Below, piece after piece: positions 1 through 8,922 of a stretch of 64,000 nt of DNA. The notes below the pieces were generated by a model. That model was not told where the DNA came from. It did no database searches and worked only from the letters and a program-made list of their open reading frames with translations. Numbering within the stretch: the stretch's first letter is position 1; the number at the start of each line of letters is the position of its first letter. The stretch is from CADCVW01 sp964251385 (lineage in GTDB: Bacteria > Pseudomonadota > Alphaproteobacteria > Sphingomonadales > Sphingomonadaceae), in NCBI GenBank assembly GCA_964251385.1, contig CAXUJK010000001.1, forward strand, positions 682,001 through 746,000, read 5' to 3'. The position numbers were made by a program, and so were the translations under genes.

Positions 1-792
1 GACCGTTCGATCGACGGCCCGGGCGTCTTCGTCCAGACCAACGTCGTCGGCACGGTGACGTTGTTGGGTGCGGCGCTCGCCTACTGGCGAGGGCTTGGCG
101 ACGTGGAAAAGGTCGCGTTCCGCTTCCACCACATCTCGACCGACGAAGTATTCGGCGACCTGCCCTTCGACAGCGGCATCTTTACCGAAGACACGCCGTA
201 CGCCCCCTCCTCGCCATACTCCGCCTCCAAGGCCGCATCCGATCATTTCGTCCGCGCATGGCACGAAACCTATGGTTTGCCGGTGGTTCTCTCGAATTGT
301 TCGAACAATTACGGACCGTATCATTTTCCCGAAAAGCTCGTGCCCCTCGTCATTCTCAACGCGCTCGAAGGCAAGCCGCTACCCGTCTACGGCCGCGGCG
401 AGAACGTGCGCGACTGGCTTCACGTCGACGACCACGCGCGCGCGCTCGAGCTGGTCGTCACGCGCGGCGGCGTCGGCGAAAGCTACAATGTCGGCGGCGA
501 TGCCGAGCGCACCAACCTGTCGGTGGTGGAGACGATCTGCGACATCCTCGACGCCAAGCGCCCGCTCGGCCGCCCCCGCCGCGAGCTCATCGCGTTCGTC
601 GCCGACCGTCCCGGACACGACCGCCGCTACGCCATCGACGCATCCAAGATAGAACGAGAACTCGGCTGGAAGCCGCTGGAAACGTTCGAGTCCGGGCTGG
701 CCGCAACCATCGACTGGTACCTGGCGAACGAGGCATGGTGGCGTCCGATCCGCGAAGGCACGTACGCGGGCGCGCGGCTCGGGACGACGTGA
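1..792 (+). CDS. rmlB: dTDP-glucose 4,6-dehydratase (5' truncated by window)
   Basis: Converts dTDP-glucose to dTDP-4-keto-6-deoxyglucose in the cytoplasm, the branch point for rhamnose and 4-amino-4,6-dideoxy sugars. The frame is open from base 1 and the first visible residues (DRSIDGPG..QTNVVGT) match the interior of the family, so roughly a quarter of the protein lies to the left. The catalytic STDEVFGD segment and the PYSASK motif (Tyr-x3-Lys) of extended SDR dehydratases are visible. The stop overlaps the GTG of rmlD by 4 nt, so the two are probably translationally coupled. rmlA and rmlC are not in the window and may lie to the left. The product could also feed the DegT aminotransferase at 23.3-24.4 kb. 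Confidence 0.95.
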   Translation, partial: DRSIDGPGVFVQTNVVGTVTLLGAALAYWRGLGDVEKVAFRFHHISTDEVFGDLPFDSGIFTEDTPYAPSSPYSASKAASDHFVRAWHETYGLPVVLSNCSNNYGPYHFPEKLVPLVILNALEGKPLPVYGRGENVRDWLHVDDHARALELVVTRGGVGESYNVGGDAERTNLSVVETICDILDAKRPLGRPRRELIAFVADRPGHDRRYAIDASKIERELGWKPLETFESGLAATIDWYLANEAWWRPIREGTYAGARLGTT

Positions 793-1649
793 AGGTCCTC
801 GTCACCGGCCGCGAGGGTCAGCTCGTCCGCAGCCTGCGCGAACGCGGTGCCGGTCACGACATCCTAGCCTTGGGTCGCCCGGAACTCGACCTCGAAGTCG
901 CGGGCAGCGCGCGCGCCGCGATCCTGGCTCACCGCCCCGACGTCGTGATCAACGCCGCCGCCTATACCAACGTCGACGCGGCGGAAGACGACGTCGCGCG
1001 CGCCACGCGGATCAACGGCGAGGCCGCGGGCGAGGTCGCCGCCGCCGCCCGCGACGTTGGCGCGCCCGTGATCCAGATCTCCACGGACTACGTCTTCGAC
1101 GGCAACGCGGTCGGCGCGTACGCCGAAGACGCCGCGACGAACCCGGTCGGAGCCTACGGCCGGTCCAAGCTGCTTGGCGAACTACGCGTGCGCGATGCCA
1201 ATCCCGACCACGCGATCGTGCGCACCGCCTGGGTTTACAGCCCGTTCGGCCGCAACTTCGTCAAGACGATGATGACGCTGGCGCGGACACGCGACACGGT
1301 AAGCGTCGTCGCCGATCAGCGGGGCAATCCGACGAGCGCGCTCGATCTGGCGGACGGCCTGCTCGCGCTCCTGGACTCGCGCGTGTCGGGCGGCGCGACC
1401 TACCATCTGGCGGGCACAGGCGACGCGACCTGGTTCGACTTGGCCGAACACGTCTTCGCGGAGTGCTCCCGCCTCGGTCTGCCTTCGGCGACCGTCACCC
1501 CGGTCGGCACTGCCGACTATCCGACCAAGGCGACACGACCCGCCAATTCGATGCTCAACAGCGGCAGGTTTGCGGCCGCGATCGGCTACGCCGCCCCCGC
1601 ATGGCGCGAGTCCGTCGCGGCCACGGTCGAGCGTCTGGCCGCGATCTAG
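789..1649 (+). CDS. rmlD: dTDP-4-dehydrorhamnose reductase
   Basis: Reduces dTDP-4-dehydro-L-rhamnose to dTDP-L-rhamnose with NAD(P)H. The start is the GTG in the GTGA overlap with the rmlB stop, giving 286 residues, normal for RmlD. Visible motifs are an N-terminal KVLVTGREGQL nucleotide-binding loop, the STDYVFDG segment and YGRSK (Tyr-x3-Lys) catalytic residues. Its TAG stop shares the palindrome CTAG with the stop of the convergent oxygenase gene, so the two genes overlap tail to tail by 4 nt. Confidence 0.94.
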   Translation: MKVLVTGREGQLVRSLRERGAGHDILALGRPELDLEVAGSARAAILAHRPDVVINAAAYTNVDAAEDDVARATRINGEAAGEVAAAARDVGAPVIQISTDYVFDGNAVGAYAEDAATNPVGAYGRSKLLGELRVRDANPDHAIVRTAWVYSPFGRNFVKTMMTLARTRDTVSVVADQRGNPTSALDLADGLLALLDSRVSGGATYHLAGTGDATWFDLAEHVFAECSRLGLPSATVTPVGTADYPTKATRPANSMLNSGRFAAAIGYAAPAWRESVAATVERLAAI

Positions 1650-2506
1650 TGCAGCTTGCCCAGCAGCCGCCGCAGCAACGGGCTGCGAATCTGAGCCTGG
1701 TGGAACATGTGCTTCAACTTTCCGCCTTCGAACTGTTCGGCCGGCCGTTCGCGATAGTTCGTCATGTCCGACTTCTCGAACTTGCCCGATCCGCTACCTT
1801 CGGACGTGTAGTAGTACAAGGCGATCGAATTGCGGGTCACGTCGTTGGGACAGCTCAATGGATCCGGGTGCCCGTGGTACGAATCGTCCGTTGTCGAGAA
1901 CACGACCATGCGGTTGAACAACGGCGAGATGCGCGCGCGGCATTCCGACACGTCCGCGTTCCAAAGCTCTAGCTGGCCGTTCCAGTCGTCCTGCCAACCC
2001 TCGTTGAGGTACAACAGCAAATTGAGCCGGCGATGCACCTTCAACCTTTTGTGCCAATTGAAGTCGGTGTGAACCTTCAGAAATCCGCCCGCGCCGATCT
2101 GATGCACGCCGCCGCCTTCCAGATACGGGTCGGGCAGCAACGCGTCGATCCCGGTCACCTGTTCGAGAAACGTCAGGAACGGCGCGGACACGAGTTCCTC
2201 GATCAGGCGGCGCGTCGCGGGGCCCATCTTGTTGAGGTCAGACGTGCGGTGCTTGCGGAACGACCCGTACAGGTTCTTCTCCGCATCGACCGTGGACGAC
2301 GCGATCTCGCCCAGCACCGCGCCCAGCACATCGCGCGGGAACGCGCCGTCTACGACGAAGTGCGGGTACGGGTCCGCGGTCCGGTACGCGGTGCCCAACG
2401 CGGCTGTGTCGAGGCTGAGAAAATCGCGCGCGTCGATCGTGGGAACGCTGTCCGCGCTGCGCTGGGTCACCGCTTCCACGGTCCGGGTCTTGAGCATCTG
2501 TGTCAT
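1646..2506 (-). CDS. 2-oxoglutarate/Fe(II)-dependent oxygenase, prolyl-hydroxylase-like
   Basis: Likely a non-heme iron dioxygenase of the prolyl 4-hydroxylase-like (2OG-FeII_Oxy_3) superfamily. The 286-residue product shows the facial triad as HTDFNW (His146, Asp148) and a distal YHGHP (His211), followed by the R-x-S type segment RNSIALYYY (Arg225) that would bind 2-oxoglutarate. The ATG at 2506 was chosen because an upstream extension would run into the promoter of the divergent gene at 2584. In this setting it may hydroxylate a sugar, lipid carrier or protein of the surface-polysaccharide pathway, but the substrate cannot be read from the sequence. Confidence 0.8.
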   Translation of the reverse strand: MTQMLKTRTVEAVTQRSADSVPTIDARDFLSLDTAALGTAYRTADPYPHFVVDGAFPRDVLGAVLGEIASSTVDAEKNLYGSFRKHRTSDLNKMGPATRRLIEELVSAPFLTFLEQVTGIDALLPDPYLEGGGVHQIGAGGFLKVHTDFNWHKRLKVHRRLNLLLYLNEGWQDDWNGQLELWNADVSECRARISPLFNRMVVFSTTDDSYHGHPDPLSCPNDVTRNSIALYYYTSEGSGSGKFEKSDMTNYRERPAEQFEGGKLKHMFHQAQIRSPLLRRLLGKLH

Positions 2507-2583
2507 AACCCGGACATTTAGGCCTTGGGAACGCCGATGCCAACGGCTAGCAGCATCCGGTCGCGCGCCTGAGTATCCCGTCC

Positions 2584-3930
2584 ATGTCTGCAACAGTTTC
2601 GGCCCAAGCGGAGCTCGACGCTCTGGCGGGCCGCCGCAGCGCCAAGCTTTGGTGGCTGATCGCCTTTGTCCTCCTGACATTGACTTACGTGTCGGGAGTG
2701 CTTCGCTCGAGCGCACTACCCCGCATTCTGGGCAGCTACCCGACCGAGGTCGTCAATCGAGCACCTCACTTCGATAATGTCAGCGAAGCGCTGATCGAAA
2801 ATCGCATCGACTTGCGCTTCGCCGGCATCGATACGCGCCTGAGTGAATTCATCTCCACCGTGCGAAAGGGAGCCGCGATCGATCCGCGCATCTTCGACAT
2901 AGAGCGCCCCGAGCTTTACGAGCCCAATTGGCGGCCAAGCCGCGCCGATCTGCTGACGCGCGACTTCTACCGTTCGCAAATCGGGCTTCAAGGGCGCATG
3001 TATGCGGCCGCGTCGAACGCGATGGGTTTCGATCGTCCGCGAACTTATCTTGTTTTGCGCACGTTCAATGCCGCGATGCTGGCTGCGACATTGGCGACTC
3101 TGATCGCGGCGATCGCGGCTACCTGGGGCCGCAACGCTGGACTTGCTGCTCTGGGCTTCTGCCTCTTCGCCACGGGCTTCAATCTCTTCTCCTCGCGGCT
3201 CTATTGGGCGACCTTCACTCACATTGCGCCGACAGTCGTCACGGCGTTGTTCGCGCTACGTCTTCCGCACCGTTCGCTGACGGCGCATGCCGCCACCTTC
3301 GCCGTAGTTACCCTGTGTTTCGGGGTCAGGTTCGCGAGCGGGTACGAGTTCATGACCGTCACGATCGCCGCCGCCACCCTGCCGTTCTTCATCGCATTCG
3401 CGAAGAGGCGCATCGCTTTCAAGCCGCTCGTCGTCTACTCCGCCGCTGTCGTGGCGATCGGGATCGCAGCTTTCGGCGTGACGCTTGGGATTTACGAAAT
3501 TCTGTTCCGCGCGGAATTCGGCCAAAGCGGGATAGCTTTCTTGCAAACGCGTACGCAGTTGACGTCCGGCCCCCCGTTCGTCGGTCCGCTGGGCACGCCG
3601 CTGCAGATGGCTAAGGTCGCAATGATCAACGTGGCGGATGTCGGCGGCTACGGACTTCCCGTTTTCGTGATCCTCGCCGCCGGGCTGCCGTTCGCCTGGA
3701 TAGCAGTGCGCGCGCTTGTCACAGGCGATTTCGTCGAAGAGCGCGCGCGGATCGCGCTTGTCGTTACTGCCGCGCTGCTCGCGTCGACATCGTGGATGCT
3801 GCTTCAGTTCCCGCACATATCGTTCCACCCGCGCTATGCGACGATCGTGGTCGCCTTTCCCTATGGTGTTGTGCTGGCCGCGGCGCTCGGCCGTTTGTGG
3901 CAGATGCGTCGCGAGGCACGCACATCCTGA
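2584..3930 (+). CDS. Polytopic membrane protein of polysaccharide locus, function unknown
   Basis: A 448-residue protein I do not recognise. After a short cytoplasmic N-terminus there is a first membrane segment (about residues 22-42), then a soluble stretch of about 110 residues, then eight or more hydrophobic segments to the C-terminus. This one-helix, large-loop, many-helix layout resembles GT-C type glycosyltransferases or polymerases (Wzy-like), but I see no signature for either. Transcription diverges from the oxygenase gene across a 77-nt gap. The gene ends overlapping the FAD oxidoreductase reading frame. By eye its base composition is less GC-skewed than its neighbours, which could mean a separate origin. 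Confidence 0.65.
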   Translation: MSATVSAQAELDALAGRRSAKLWWLIAFVLLTLTYVSGVLRSSALPRILGSYPTEVVNRAPHFDNVSEALIENRIDLRFAGIDTRLSEFISTVRKGAAIDPRIFDIERPELYEPNWRPSRADLLTRDFYRSQIGLQGRMYAAASNAMGFDRPRTYLVLRTFNAAMLAATLATLIAAIAATWGRNAGLAALGFCLFATGFNLFSSRLYWATFTHIAPTVVTALFALRLPHRSLTAHAATFAVVTLCFGVRFASGYEFMTVTIAAATLPFFIAFAKRRIAFKPLVVYSAAVVAIGIAAFGVTLGIYEILFRAEFGQSGIAFLQTRTQLTSGPPFVGPLGTPLQMAKVAMINVADVGGYGLPVFVILAAGLPFAWIAVRALVTGDFVEERARIALVVTAALLASTSWMLLQFPHISFHPRYATIVVAFPYGVVLAAALGRLWQMRREARTS

Positions 3931-5012
3931 CCCCGCGCACCTGCGACGCGGTCGTCATCGGCGGCGGGTTCTACGGGTGCGAGGTCGCGCTCGAGCTGCG
4001 CCGCGCGGGGTTCGACCGGGTCGTGATCGCCGAGCGCGAGGCGGGCATCCTGCGCCGCGCCTCTTGGGTCAACCAGGCCCGCGTCCACAACGGTTACCAC
4101 TACCCGCGCTCGTTCGCGACCGCGGTGCGCAGTCGCATCAACTTTCGGCGGTTCGCCGACGAGTACGCCGATGCGATCGATAGCGAGTTCGAGAAGATCT
4201 ACGCGATCGCGCGCGGGTCGAAAGTAAGCGCGGCGCAGTTCGACGCGTTCTGCGCGTCGATCGGTGCGCCCTGCCGCCCCGCGCCGCAGCGGCTGCGCAC
4301 CCTGTTCGACACCGACCTCATCGAGGACTGCTTTCTCACCGAAGAGTTTGCGTTCGACTCCGGCCGGCTCGCCGACACCTTACGCCGGCAGCTCGCCGCC
4401 GCCGCCGTGGACGTGCGCCTGGAAAGCGCGGCCACGGTTATCGACCAGGACGAGCACGGCGTCACCGTCCGCGTCGGCGACGCGCTTGAGCGGCCCGCCT
4501 GGCTGTTCAACTGCACCTACGGCGAACTCGAGCTGACCGGCGCGCGCGTCGGCACCGCGATCAAGAAGGAGCTGACCGAAATGCTCCTCATCGAACCGCC
4601 GCTGCCGATGGCGGGCGTGGGGGTGACGGTCATGGACGGACCGTATTTCTCGACAATGCCCTTTCCCGCCGCCGGGCGCGCGGCGGGGCGGGTTCATTCG
4701 CTGTCCCATGTCCGCTACACGCCGCACGAGGCATCGACCGACCCCGACTGGCGGCCGCCGGCGAACCTGCGGAGCAACCGGGACTACATGATCAGGGATT
4801 CCGCACGCTACATGCCCGTCCTCGCGGGAGCGAAAGTCGTCGATTCGATCTTCGAGGTCAAAGCCGTGCTGCAGAGGAGCGAAGGCGACGACGGCCGCCC
4901 GATTCTCGTCGAACGGCTCGCCGGGTCCCCGCGAATCTGTTCGATCCTGGGATCGAAGATCGACAACATCTACGACGTCCGCGAATTCATCGGCGGCCAG
5001 ACGTGGCATTGA
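3897..5012 (+). CDS. FAD-dependent oxidoreductase (DAO family)
   Basis: Flavoprotein with an N-terminal Rossmann dinucleotide motif (CDAVVIGGGFYGCE, Gly-x-Gly-x2-Gly at about residues 22-27) followed by a RASWVNQARVHNGYHYPRS segment typical of D-amino-acid-oxidase-like proteins in polysaccharide clusters. The start is uncertain. GTG 3897 is the nearest canonical start but overlaps the previous gene by 34 nt and lacks a ribosome binding site. GAGG at 3913-3916 would instead serve ATC 3924 or CTG 3927, the latter in a CTGA overlap with the preceding stop. The protein is about 360-370 residues. It is followed immediately by a family 2 glycosyltransferase (TGATG junction). The substrate is unknown and could be a sugar or an amine. 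Confidence 0.8.
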   Translation: MADASRGTHILTPRTCDAVVIGGGFYGCEVALELRRAGFDRVVIAEREAGILRRASWVNQARVHNGYHYPRSFATAVRSRINFRRFADEYADAIDSEFEKIYAIARGSKVSAAQFDAFCASIGAPCRPAPQRLRTLFDTDLIEDCFLTEEFAFDSGRLADTLRRQLAAAAVDVRLESAATVIDQDEHGVTVRVGDALERPAWLFNCTYGELELTGARVGTAIKKELTEMLLIEPPLPMAGVGVTVMDGPYFSTMPFPAAGRAAGRVHSLSHVRYTPHEASTDPDWRPPANLRSNRDYMIRDSARYMPVLAGAKVVDSIFEVKAVLQRSEGDDGRPILVERLAGSPRICSILGSKIDNIYDVREFIGGQTWH

Positions 5013-6010
5013 TGCTGCCCTCGGTCAGCGTCGTGATCGTCGTCGGCGAGACACCACCCGCGCTGCTGCCCGCGCTCGCCGCCCGGCTGGAGACGCTGTT
5101 CACCGATTTCGAGTTCATCCTGGTCGCGAACGACGTGTCCGAACCTGTTGCGCTCGTGCTGAAATCGCTGGTCGAACAGTTGCCGGACAGCCTCGCCGTG
5201 TTCCTGGGCGAACGCGTCCACGGCGACATCGCCCGGCTCGTCGGGATCGACCACGCGGTGTCCGACTACGTCCTGTTCGCCACGCCGACGAAGGCGGAGA
5301 TCGCGCAATTGGATGATCTGGTTGCGCCGTTGTCGGCGGGAATGGACCTGGTCGTCACCGACGCGCCGGGCGCGCCCGACCGCGGCGTGCTGTTCGCGCT
5401 TTTCCGCAAACTGTTCCGCTGGACGACGGGCAAGACGTTCGAAGGCAGCCGCCCCGCGTTCCGCATCATGAGCCGCGCCGCCGCGCTTTACGTGTCGTCC
5501 CGCGCGGACGGCGAGGTCCTCATCCGCGCGCGTCATCTGGGATCGGGTTTTCCGGCGGCGTCGATCGCCGTGCCCGGCATCGTGCCGACGCGGGTCGCGG
5601 GCGGCACGCTGATCGGCGACATCGCGCGTGGCCTGCGGCTTATCACCACGAGCAGCACCAAGCTGCTCCGCGTCAGCGCTTATCTGGGCGTCGTCGGCGG
5701 CATCGCGTCCGTGATCTACGCAGGCTACGTACTCGCGGTGTACGCCCTCGTCGCGGACGTGCAGCCTGGCTGGACGACAACGTCGCTCCAGCTGTCCGGC
5801 ATCCTGTTCTTCTTCAGCCTGCAATTTCTTTTACTGTCGGAGCACGTCATCCAGATCGCGGCCAGCAACCCCGGGGGCAACCGCCGCCACATCGTCATCC
5901 GCGAACTGCGCAGCCGCCTGTCGCGCCGCAGCGCTCGGCTCAACGTCGTGGATCAGGAAGGCCGCTTTCAGCTGGGTGCGCCGCCACACTTGTCGGGAGG
6001 CGCCAAGTGA
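5012..6010 (+). CDS. Membrane-anchored family 2 glycosyltransferase-like protein
   Basis: 332 residues starting at the ATG that overlaps the previous stop (TGATG); an in-frame GTG at 5003 is the alternative. The N-terminal half (PSVSVVIVVGE..) is a GT-A fold of the GT2 polyprenyl-phosphate transferase type. The C-terminal part has two hydrophobic segments (about residues 214-244 and 256-282) followed by an Arg-rich tail, as in GtrB/DPM1-like enzymes. The place where a DxD metal-binding motif would be expected reads YVLFATPTKAE, so the motif appears lost. The protein may be catalytically altered, or may act as a flippase or anchor. It sits in a chain of 4-nt-overlapping genes. Confidence 0.75.
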   Translation: MLPSVSVVIVVGETPPALLPALAARLETLFTDFEFILVANDVSEPVALVLKSLVEQLPDSLAVFLGERVHGDIARLVGIDHAVSDYVLFATPTKAEIAQLDDLVAPLSAGMDLVVTDAPGAPDRGVLFALFRKLFRWTTGKTFEGSRPAFRIMSRAAALYVSSRADGEVLIRARHLGSGFPAASIAVPGIVPTRVAGGTLIGDIARGLRLITTSSTKLLRVSAYLGVVGGIASVIYAGYVLAVYALVADVQPGWTTTSLQLSGILFFFSLQFLLLSEHVIQIAASNPGGNRRHIVIRELRSRLSRRSARLNVVDQEGRFQLGAPPHLSGGAK

Positions 6011-6780
6011 CTTCCGCGCTCATCGGCCATACCGGCTTCGTCGGCGGCACGTTGTCGCGGTCGCAGGATTTCAACGACAACTACAACTCGGCGAACATCG
6101 GCGACATCGCGGGCAAGTCGTACGACCTCGTCGTGTGCGCGGGCGCACCGGCCGCGAAATGGATCGCCAACAAGGATCCGGAAGGCGACGCCGCCGCGAT
6201 CGCCAGGCTGACCGGCCCGCTCGCAACCGTCGACGCGAAGGAGTTCGTCCTGATCTCGACGATCGACGTCTACCCCGACCCGACAGGCGGCGCGAACGAA
6301 GAGGCGGAAATCGACCCATCGGCGAACCACACGTATGGCCGCAACCGGTACGGTCTGGAAGAGTTCGTCCGCGGTCGTATGCCGCATGCGCGCATCGTCC
6401 GCCTGCCCGCCCTGTTCGGACGCGGCCTCAAGAAGAATGCGATCTATGATCTGCTCAACGGCAACGCGGTCGACGCGATCAACCCGTTGGGCGAGTTCCA
6501 ATGGTATCCGATGCGCCGCCTGGCCGACGACCTGACCGTGGTCCGCGCGAGCGACGTGAACCTCGTCAACCTGTTCCCCGAACGCGTCCCCATGGCGACC
6601 ATCATCGACGCGTTCTTCCCCAACGCTCCTGTCGGCGCGGCACGGGAGCCCGCCCCCCGCTACGACCTGCGCACACGCCATGCGGACCTGTTCGGGCATG
6701 CGGGCACGACGATGATGGACGCGACGCAGGTGCTGGGCGAACTCGCGCGCTACGTTGCGGACGAACGGGGGATCGTATGA
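6007..6780 (+). CDS. NAD-dependent epimerase/dehydratase family protein
   Basis: 257-residue SDR beginning at a GTG inside a GTGA overlap with the preceding gene. The N-terminus SALIGHTGFVGGTL is a Gly-x2-Gly-x2-Gly type nucleotide-binding loop. A STIDVYPDP segment and Tyr-Gly-x2-Arg-Tyr (TYGRNRYGLEEFV) stand where the Ser/Thr and Tyr of the catalytic triad are found, but the second catalytic residue is Arg-Tyr rather than the usual Lys, so activity may differ. It is shorter than full-length epimerases (about 310 residues). A role as a sugar reductase or epimerase in the polysaccharide pathway is inferred from context. Confidence 0.75.
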   Translation: MTSALIGHTGFVGGTLSRSQDFNDNYNSANIGDIAGKSYDLVVCAGAPAAKWIANKDPEGDAAAIARLTGPLATVDAKEFVLISTIDVYPDPTGGANEEAEIDPSANHTYGRNRYGLEEFVRGRMPHARIVRLPALFGRGLKKNAIYDLLNGNAVDAINPLGEFQWYPMRRLADDLTVVRASDVNLVNLFPERVPMATIIDAFFPNAPVGAAREPAPRYDLRTRHADLFGHAGTTMMDATQVLGELARYVADERGIV

Positions 6781-7571
6781 AGCTCGCCGTATCCAACATC
6801 GCATGGCCCGGCGACGCGCTGCCGGAGGCGATCGCGCTCGCGGTGGAGCTGGGCTTGGACGGCATTGAACTCGCCCCGTACAATTTGTTCGGCGGCTGGG
6901 ACGTAGCGGAAGACGAGGTTCGCGCCGTCCGCGCCCGGATCGAGGATGCAGGCCTCGCCTGCCCCGCGATGCAGGGCATTTTGTTCAACGCGTCCGGCGT
7001 CTCGCTCTTCGACTCGGATGAGTCCCGTCGCGCACTCGGCCACCAGCTGCGGCTCGTCGCGCGCATGGCCGGGCTGCTCGGGGCCGAAGCCTGCGTGTTC
7101 GGCGCACCGAAGCAGCGCGATCCGGGCGATCTGCCCTCCGACCAGGCCTGGACGATCGCCCGCGACTTCTTCCGCGACATCGGCTCCGTCTTCTCCAACG
7201 AAGGTTCGTCGCTCGCGATCGAAGCGAACGCCCGCGCCTACGCCTGCCGCTTCCTGACCACGACAGCGGAGGCCGTGCGCTTCGTCCAGGACGTGGCGAC
7301 TCCCGGCATCGGTCTTCAGATCGACACGGGCACGCTGTTCCTGGAGGCCGAGGACCCCGCCGTTCTGACCGCGGCCGCGCCGATCGCGGTGCACGCGCAT
7401 GTCAGCGAGCCGCAGCTGCAGCCGGTCGGCACGTCCGACCACGGCGCGATCGCGGCGGCGTTCAAGGCCAGCGGCTACGACGGGGTGCTCTCGATCGAAA
7501 TGCGCGCCGTTGACGATTGGCAGGCGGCGGTCCGCCACGCGGTCGCCTTTGTTCGGGCGACGTACCTGTGA
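6777..7571 (+). CDS. Sugar phosphate isomerase/epimerase-like TIM barrel
   Basis: 264 residues from the ATG of an ATGA overlap. It belongs to the xylose-isomerase-like/AP endonuclease 2 superfamily. Repeating beta-strand ends carry acidic and His residues suited to a divalent metal (DGIELAP near residue 30, LAIEANA, GLQIDTGTL, HAHVSEP, LSIEMRA near the C-terminus). Such proteins act as sugar isomerases or epimerases. Placement between an SDR and a glycosyltransferase suggests it shapes a monosaccharide precursor, but the substrate cannot be named. Confidence 0.8.
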   Translation: MKLAVSNIAWPGDALPEAIALAVELGLDGIELAPYNLFGGWDVAEDEVRAVRARIEDAGLACPAMQGILFNASGVSLFDSDESRRALGHQLRLVARMAGLLGAEACVFGAPKQRDPGDLPSDQAWTIARDFFRDIGSVFSNEGSSLAIEANARAYACRFLTTTAEAVRFVQDVATPGIGLQIDTGTLFLEAEDPAVLTAAAPIAVHAHVSEPQLQPVGTSDHGAIAAAFKASGYDGVLSIEMRAVDDWQAAVRHAVAFVRATYL

Positions 7572-8344
7572 CTCCGCGCCAAGTCCCCGCCTTCGACGAA
7601 CTGAAGTTGAAACCCCGCGAGCATGCGCACGCGCTCGTCATCCCCGTCATCAACGAAGGCGAACGCATCCGCGGCCAACTCCGCCGCGTCCGCGACGCCG
7701 CGTTGCCCGTCGACGTGATCGTGGCGGACGGCGGATCGACCGACGGCTCGCTCGACCCGGCGTTCCTGTCGACCGTGGGCGTCACCGCGCTGCTCACCAA
7801 GCGCGGACCCGGCAAGTTGAGCGCGCAGCTCCGCATGGCCTACGCCTGGGTCCTCGATCAGGGGTATGACGGCGTCGTCACCGTCGACGGCAACGGCAAG
7901 GACGGGGTCGATGCGGTCGCCGGGTTCGTCGCAAAACTCGAAGAAGGCTACGACTACATCCAGGGTTCACGCTACCTGCGCGGAGGCCGCGCCGAAAACA
8001 CCCCGCTCGACCGCAAGCTCGCCGGCCGCCTGATCCACGCGCCCATCCTCAGCCTGTCCGGCCGCGCCTGGTACACGGACACGACCAACGGTTTCCGGGG
8101 TTACTCGGCCAAATACCTGCAGGACCCCCGCGTCCAGCCTTTCCGGGACGTGTTCGACGCCTACTCGCTGCTCTTCTACCTGACCGTCCGCGCTGGCCAG
8201 CTTGGCTTCCGCACGTGCGAACTCCCCGTCAGCCGTTCCTATCCGCTCGGCGAAGCGGTTCCGACCAAGATCGGCGGCCTGTCCGGAAAACTGAAGTTAC
8301 TCAAAGAGATGTTCGCTGTCGCTGCGGGCAAGTATAACCCGTGA
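7568..8344 (+). CDS. Glycosyltransferase family 2
   Basis: 258 residues from the GTG of a GTGA overlap. The GT-A domain is clear: HALVIPVINEGERI at the N-terminus, VIVADGGSTDGS as the nucleotide-binding region, and VTVDGNGKDG in the position of the DxD motif. The remaining segment (TNGFRGYSAKYL) resembles dolichyl-phosphate-mannose-synthase-like enzymes. No C-terminal membrane helices are apparent. It probably transfers a sugar to a lipid carrier or a growing repeat unit at the inner face of the cytoplasmic membrane. Confidence 0.88.
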   Translation: MTPRQVPAFDELKLKPREHAHALVIPVINEGERIRGQLRRVRDAALPVDVIVADGGSTDGSLDPAFLSTVGVTALLTKRGPGKLSAQLRMAYAWVLDQGYDGVVTVDGNGKDGVDAVAGFVAKLEEGYDYIQGSRYLRGGRAENTPLDRKLAGRLIHAPILSLSGRAWYTDTTNGFRGYSAKYLQDPRVQPFRDVFDAYSLLFYLTVRAGQLGFRTCELPVSRSYPLGEAVPTKIGGLSGKLKLLKEMFAVAAGKYNP

Positions 8345-8922
8345 ACCCGTTCGATCCGGGCTACTACACCAGCATGGAACTGCGCGCGTTCGGCTTCGCC
8401 CGCGTCGGCGAGGGGGTGTCCGTCGCGCGCAATTGCACGATCATTGGCCTCACCAACATCACGATCGGCGACAACGTGCGGATAGACGGCTTCACGTCGA
8501 TCATCGCGCCGACGGGCAAAGTGAAGATCGGCAGCCACGTCCATATCGCCACCGCCTGTATGCTGGGCGCTCGCGGCGGGATCGCGATCGGCGACTTCTC
8601 CAGCCTGTCCCAAGGAGTTCGTATCTTCACCGCGATCGACGATTTCTCGGGCCGCCGCATGAGCAATTCGCAAGTCCCCGACGAAGTGCTCGGCGTGCAG
8701 ACCGCGCCCGTGACGATCGGCGCGTACGTGCCGATCGGATCGGGCACGATCGTGCTGCCCGGCGTCGACATCGGCGAAGGCGCGGCGGTGGGCGCGATGT
8801 CGCTCGTGCCACGGTCGCTCGCCGGATGGACGATCTATTCGGGCAATCCGGCGACGAAGACGGGCAAACGCGCTCGTGATGTCGCGCAACTCGCCGCAAC
8901 GCTCGAGGGACCTACAAGTTAG
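8341..8922 (+). CDS. Left-handed beta-helix (hexapeptide) acyltransferase
   Basis: 193 residues from the GTG of a GTGA overlap. The body consists of hexapeptide repeats (IGDNVRI, IGSHVHI, IGDFSSL, IGAYVPIGSG, IVLPGVDIGEGAAVGAMSLV) ending in the YSGNPATKTGKR closure typical of WbbJ/maltose-acetyltransferase-like sugar O-acetyltransferases. It probably acetylates a sugar of the polysaccharide. It is the last gene of the plus-strand run and overlaps the convergent Rieske oxygenase gene by 11 nt. Confidence 0.87.
   Translation: MNPFDPGYYTSMELRAFGFARVGEGVSVARNCTIIGLTNITIGDNVRIDGFTSIIAPTGKVKIGSHVHIATACMLGARGGIAIGDFSSLSQGVRIFTAIDDFSGRRMSNSQVPDEVLGVQTAPVTIGAYVPIGSGTIVLPGVDIGEGAAVGAMSLVPRSLAGWTIYSGNPATKTGKRARDVAQLAATLEGPTS

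Noticed and set aside
258..788. Upstream extension of the rmlD frame
   Set aside because: The Arg-rich translation overlaps rmlB and has no similarity to RmlD; the real start is the GTG at 789.
4970..5824. Minus-strand open frame of 284 codons
   Set aside because: Shadow of the plus-strand GT2 gene; low complexity and no motif.
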